Assembly (NCBI RefSeq): GCF_004745945.1
Contig: NZ_SRLE01000004.1
Span: 124,001 to 188,000 of the forward strand
From: Mangrovimicrobium sediminis
Lineage (GTDB): Bacteria > Pseudomonadota > Gammaproteobacteria > Pseudomonadales > Halieaceae
DNA: 64,000 bases
Direction: 5' to 3'
The notes beneath the pieces were generated by a model. That model worked only from the letters and a program-made list of their open reading frames with translations. It made no database searches and was not told the origin of the DNA. Position 1 is the first letter of the stretch. Each line of letters starts with the position of its first letter. The position numbers and the translations under genes are program-made. Shown in pieces: positions 62,480 through 64,000 of the stretch.

Positions 62480-64000
62480 ATGGCGGCTATTCGTACTATT
62501 TCCTTCGACGGCGTCATCGTTGGCGGCGGCGGTGCCGGCATGCGCGCCGCGCTGCAGCTGGCGCAATCCGGCTACAAGACGGCTGTGATCTCCAAGGTGT
62601 TCCCGACGCGCTCGCACACGGTATCCGCCCAGGGCGGTATCACCTGTGCCATCGCCAGTGCCGACCCCAACGACGACTGGCGCTGGCACATGTACGACAC
62701 GGTCAAGGGCTCCGACTACATCGGCGACCAGGACGCGATCGAATACATGTGCAGCGTCGGCCCCGAGGCGGTGTTCGAGCTGGAACACATGGGCCTGCCG
62801 TTCTCGCGCACCGAGGAAGGCCGCATCTACCAGCGCCCCTTCGGCGGCCAGTCCAAGAACTACGGTGAGGGCGGCCAGGCCGCGCGCACCTGCGCCGCGG
62901 CGGACCGCACCGGCCACGCCCTGCTGCACACCCTGTACCAGGGCAACATGAAGAACAACACCGTGTTCTTCAACGAGTGGTACGCCACCGACCTGGTGAA
63001 GAACCAGGACGGTGCAGTGGTTGGCGTGATCGCCATCTGCATGGAAACCGGTGAGACGGTCTATGTGAAGTCCAAGGCCACGGTATTTGCCACCGGCGGA
63101 GCGGGGCGCATCTACGCCTCCACCACCAATGCTCACATCAATACTGGCGACGGCATCGGCATGGCCCTGCGCGCCGGCTTCCCGGTGCAGGACATCGAGA
63201 TGTGGCAGTTCCACCCCACCGGCATCGCCGGCGCCGGTGTCCTCGTGACCGAGGGCTGTCGCGGCGAGGGCGGTTACCTGATCAACAAGGACGGCGAGCG
63301 CTTCATGGAGCGCTACGCGCCCAATGCCAAGGACCTCGCCGGCCGTGACGTGGTGGCGCGCTCCATGGTGCTGGAAATCATTGAGGGCCGCGGTTGCGGC
63401 CCCGAGGGTGACCACGTCTTCCTGAAGCTGGACCACCTCGGCGAGGAAGTCCTCGAGTCCCGCCTGCCCGGCATCTGCGAGCTCTCCCGGACCTTCGCCC
63501 ACGCCGATCCGGTCAAGGAGCCCATCCCGGTCGTGCCCACCTGTCACTACATGATGGGGGGTATCCCGACCAACGTGCACGGCCAGGCGCTGACCGTGGA
63601 CGCCAACGGCAACGACCAGGTGATCCCGGGCCTGTACGCCTGCGGCGAGGTGGCCTGCGTTTCGGTGCATGGCGCCAACCGTCTGGGCGGCAACTCGCTG
63701 CTCGACCTCGTGGTCTTCGGCCGCGCCTCCGGCCTGTACATCGAGCAGGCCCTGCGTGAAGGCATCGACATGCGCGACGCCTCGGAGTCCGACATCGAGC
63801 AGGCCATGTCCCGTCTCGACCGGCTGAACAACTCCAATGGCGGCGAGAAAACCGCCGAGCTGCGCAAGGAACTGCAGGGCATCATGCAGAACCACTTCGG
63901 TGTGTTCCGCAACGGCGAGTTCATGCAGCAGGGTATCGTTAAACTGGCCGAGCTGCGCTCGCGTATCGAGAACGTAACGCTGGAAGACAAGTCCCAGGCC
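62480..64000 (+). CDS. sdhA: Succinate dehydrogenase flavoprotein subunit, 3' end cut by window
   Basis: The first 507 codons of SdhA (usually about 590). The FAD-binding V-G-G-G-G-A-G-M-R is near residue 14. The covalent-FAD His lies in [11 protein letters not shown] near 48. H-P-T-G-I-A-G-A-G and the active-site R-G-E-G-G-Y-L segment follow, and [20 protein letters not shown] is near 391. The frame runs open to the last base. The gene starts 6 bp after sdhD. It oxidises succinate to fumarate in the TCA cycle and respiratory chain. Confidence 0.97.
   Translation, partial: MAAIRTISFDGVIVGGGGAGMRAALQLAQSGYKTAVISKVFPTRSHTVSAQGGITCAIASADPNDDWRWHMYDTVKGSDYIGDQDAIEYMCSVGPEAVFELEHMGLPFSRTEEGRIYQRPFGGQSKNYGEGGQAARTCAAADRTGHALLHTLYQGNMKNNTVFFNEWYATDLVKNQDGAVVGVIAICMETGETVYVKSKATVFATGGAGRIYASTTNAHINTGDGIGMALRAGFPVQDIEMWQFHPTGIAGAGVLVTEGCRGEGGYLINKDGERFMERYAPNAKDLAGRDVVARSMVLEIIEGRGCGPEGDHVFLKLDHLGEEVLESRLPGICELSRTFAHADPVKEPIPVVPTCHYMMGGIPTNVHGQALTVDANGNDQVIPGLYACGEVACVSVHGANRLGGNSLLDLVVFGRASGLYIEQALREGIDMRDASESDIEQAMSRLDRLNNSNGGEKTAELRKELQGIMQNHFGVFRNGEFMQQGIVKLAELRSRIENVTLEDKSQA

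Noticed and set aside
61979-63895. 638-residue open frame antisense to sdhA
   Set aside because: Mirror of the conserved sdhA codons; no ribosome site or motif.

Overview
The window is a 64 kb piece of a high-GC, Gram-negative chromosome. By gene content it is a gammaproteobacterium. The evidence is the smc-zipA-ligA block, ttcA, a CcmABCDEFGHI cytochrome c maturation operon, E. coli-like sdhCDA next to gltA, HrpB, a YbbA/YbbP-TesA locus, a long TonB-dependent receptor and PstC/PstA with extended N-termini. It resembles marine heterotrophs of the Halieaceae/Cellvibrionales type, but that assignment is an inference from gene style, not a measured relationship. Nearly all of the DNA is dense housekeeping sequence. 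No prophage, complete insertion sequence, CRISPR array or rRNA operon was seen.

Layout. 1-9.6 kb: an M28 peptidase cut by the window edge, an acyltransferase plus alpha/beta hydrolase pair, a DUF1330 protein, a single-chain pyruvate:ferredoxin oxidoreductase (nifJ) overlapping a dihydroorotate-dehydrogenase-like gene, and a HAD phosphatase/PlsC acyltransferase fusion. 9.9-17.4 kb: hrpB, a YgiQ radical SAM protein and a TonB-dependent receptor. 17.4-26.5 kb: a voltage-gated-type potassium channel ending in a zinc ribbon, a PhzF-like isomerase, bioA, tesA, the ybbA-ybbP ABC exporter, arsC-acr3 arsenic resistance genes and a TetR regulator. 26.6-36.1 kb: mdh, a 592-bp gap holding two large structured inverted repeats, ttcA and the whole ccm operon. 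36.2-43.3 kb: smc-zipA-ligA and a lysozyme-like lipoprotein. 43.4-48.2 kb: a three-gene 2-oxoacid oxidoreductase with its own flavin/iron-sulfur NAD(P)H subunit (korCAB-like). 48.2-56.7 kb: the phosphate regulon phoB-phoR-phoU-pstSCAB-phoU. 56.8-64 kb: a ribbon-helix-helix protein facing a tiny membrane ORF, a porin, tRNA-Glu, hisC, gltA and sdhC-sdhD-sdhA (cut at the end).

Two themes stand out. First, central carbon metabolism is rich in low-potential chemistry: nifJ and a korCAB-like enzyme sit in the same window as gltA, mdh and sdh. This suggests that ferredoxin- or NADP-linked 2-oxoacid oxidation may supplement or replace the lipoamide dehydrogenase complexes. Second, phosphate control is well marked. 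Very similar 22-bp Pho-box-like direct repeats precede phoB and pstS, a weaker match precedes arsC-acr3, and two phoU genes flank pstSCAB.

The most unusual non-coding structure is the pair of inverted 52-nt cores between mdh and ttcA. Each core lies inside its own self-complementary arms, and the arm sequences differ between the two copies.
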